Assembly (NCBI GenBank): GCA_963784675.1
Contig: CAWASE010000001.1
Location: forward strand, 558,001 to 622,000
From: SCTD01 sp963784675
GTDB taxonomy: Bacteria; Actinomycetota; Actinomycetes; Mycobacteriales; SCTD01
DNA: 64,000 nt
Direction of reading: 5' to 3'
The notes beneath the pieces are model-generated. The model was not told where the DNA came from, made no database searches, and worked only from the letters and a program-made list of their open reading frames with translations. This document shows positions 63,989 to 64,000 of this stretch, one piece after another. The position numbers and the translations under genes are program-made. Each line of letters starts with the position of its first letter. The first letter of the stretch is position 1.

Positions 63989-64000
63989 CGAGGCGTTGAT

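Overview
The window looks like chromosome from a high-GC actinobacterium (Actinomycetota). GTG starts and GTGA/ATGA stop-start overlaps are everywhere. Markers typical of the phylum are present: DUF3145, DUF3052 divergent from a homodimeric aceE, a mycoredoxin-like domain, an AhpE-type peroxiredoxin, and a Nif3 / zinc-ribbon / CobC-like phosphatase trio. I cannot place the organism below phylum.

1-17 kb is a cobalamin locus on the minus strand: cobD-cobQ, then a cobalamin riboswitch, then chelatase ATPase-cobO-cobB-cobI-cobM-cbiD-cobL-cbiG/cobJ (the last runs off the left edge), with cobN as a separate upstream unit. It mixes a CobN-type (late cobalt insertion) chelatase with CbiD and CbiG, which are classically early-insertion enzymes. 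cbiD and especially cobB are frameshifted in this sequence. A VanY-like lipoprotein sits between cobD and cobN. 17-21.4 kb holds an unknown protein and a flavin redox module (ferric-reductase-like NAD(P)H oxidase, FMN-binding protein, ApbE flavin transferase), then an aquaporin-family gene.

21.6-33.0 kb is, I infer, a decayed integrated element whose attachment site is the 3' end of rnpB (RNase P RNA). A 29-base copy of the rnpB 3' end (27/29 identical) lies at 21.6 kb in the same orientation, and a broken tyrosine-integrase C-terminus lies directly against rnpB. Between them are a dead PAP2 gene, a PAP2-type phosphatase, a VTC polyphosphate-polymerase-like protein and a DUF4956 membrane protein in one cluster, a very large signalling locus (Ser/Thr kinase, ATPase, TPR-like helices, GAF, PAS, GGDEF, EAL), a chrA remnant and a lipoprotein. 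Several genes here are frameshifted.

33-62 kb is a conserved core: rnpB; phosphatase, zinc-ribbon protein and Nif3; tRNA-Val; ahpE; a methyltransferase; DUF3052; aceE; PHP-domain and PAP2 proteins; a TM-helix channel-like protein; DUF3145; adenosine deaminase; a type IIA topoisomerase pair (ParE/ParC-like); sbcDC; a VWA membrane protein; a glutaredoxin-thioredoxin reductase fusion; TraR- and TfoX-like small proteins; and selO. 62-64 kb has a frameshifted pRiA4b ORF-3-like gene, a Fic N-terminal remnant and a TetR regulator.

Single-base frame breaks cluster in cobB, the kinase locus and other island genes, while long genes such as cobN, aceE, parC and sbcC are clean. Base-calling or assembly indels and true decay both remain possible. 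All conclusions come from reading the sequence; no database search was run.
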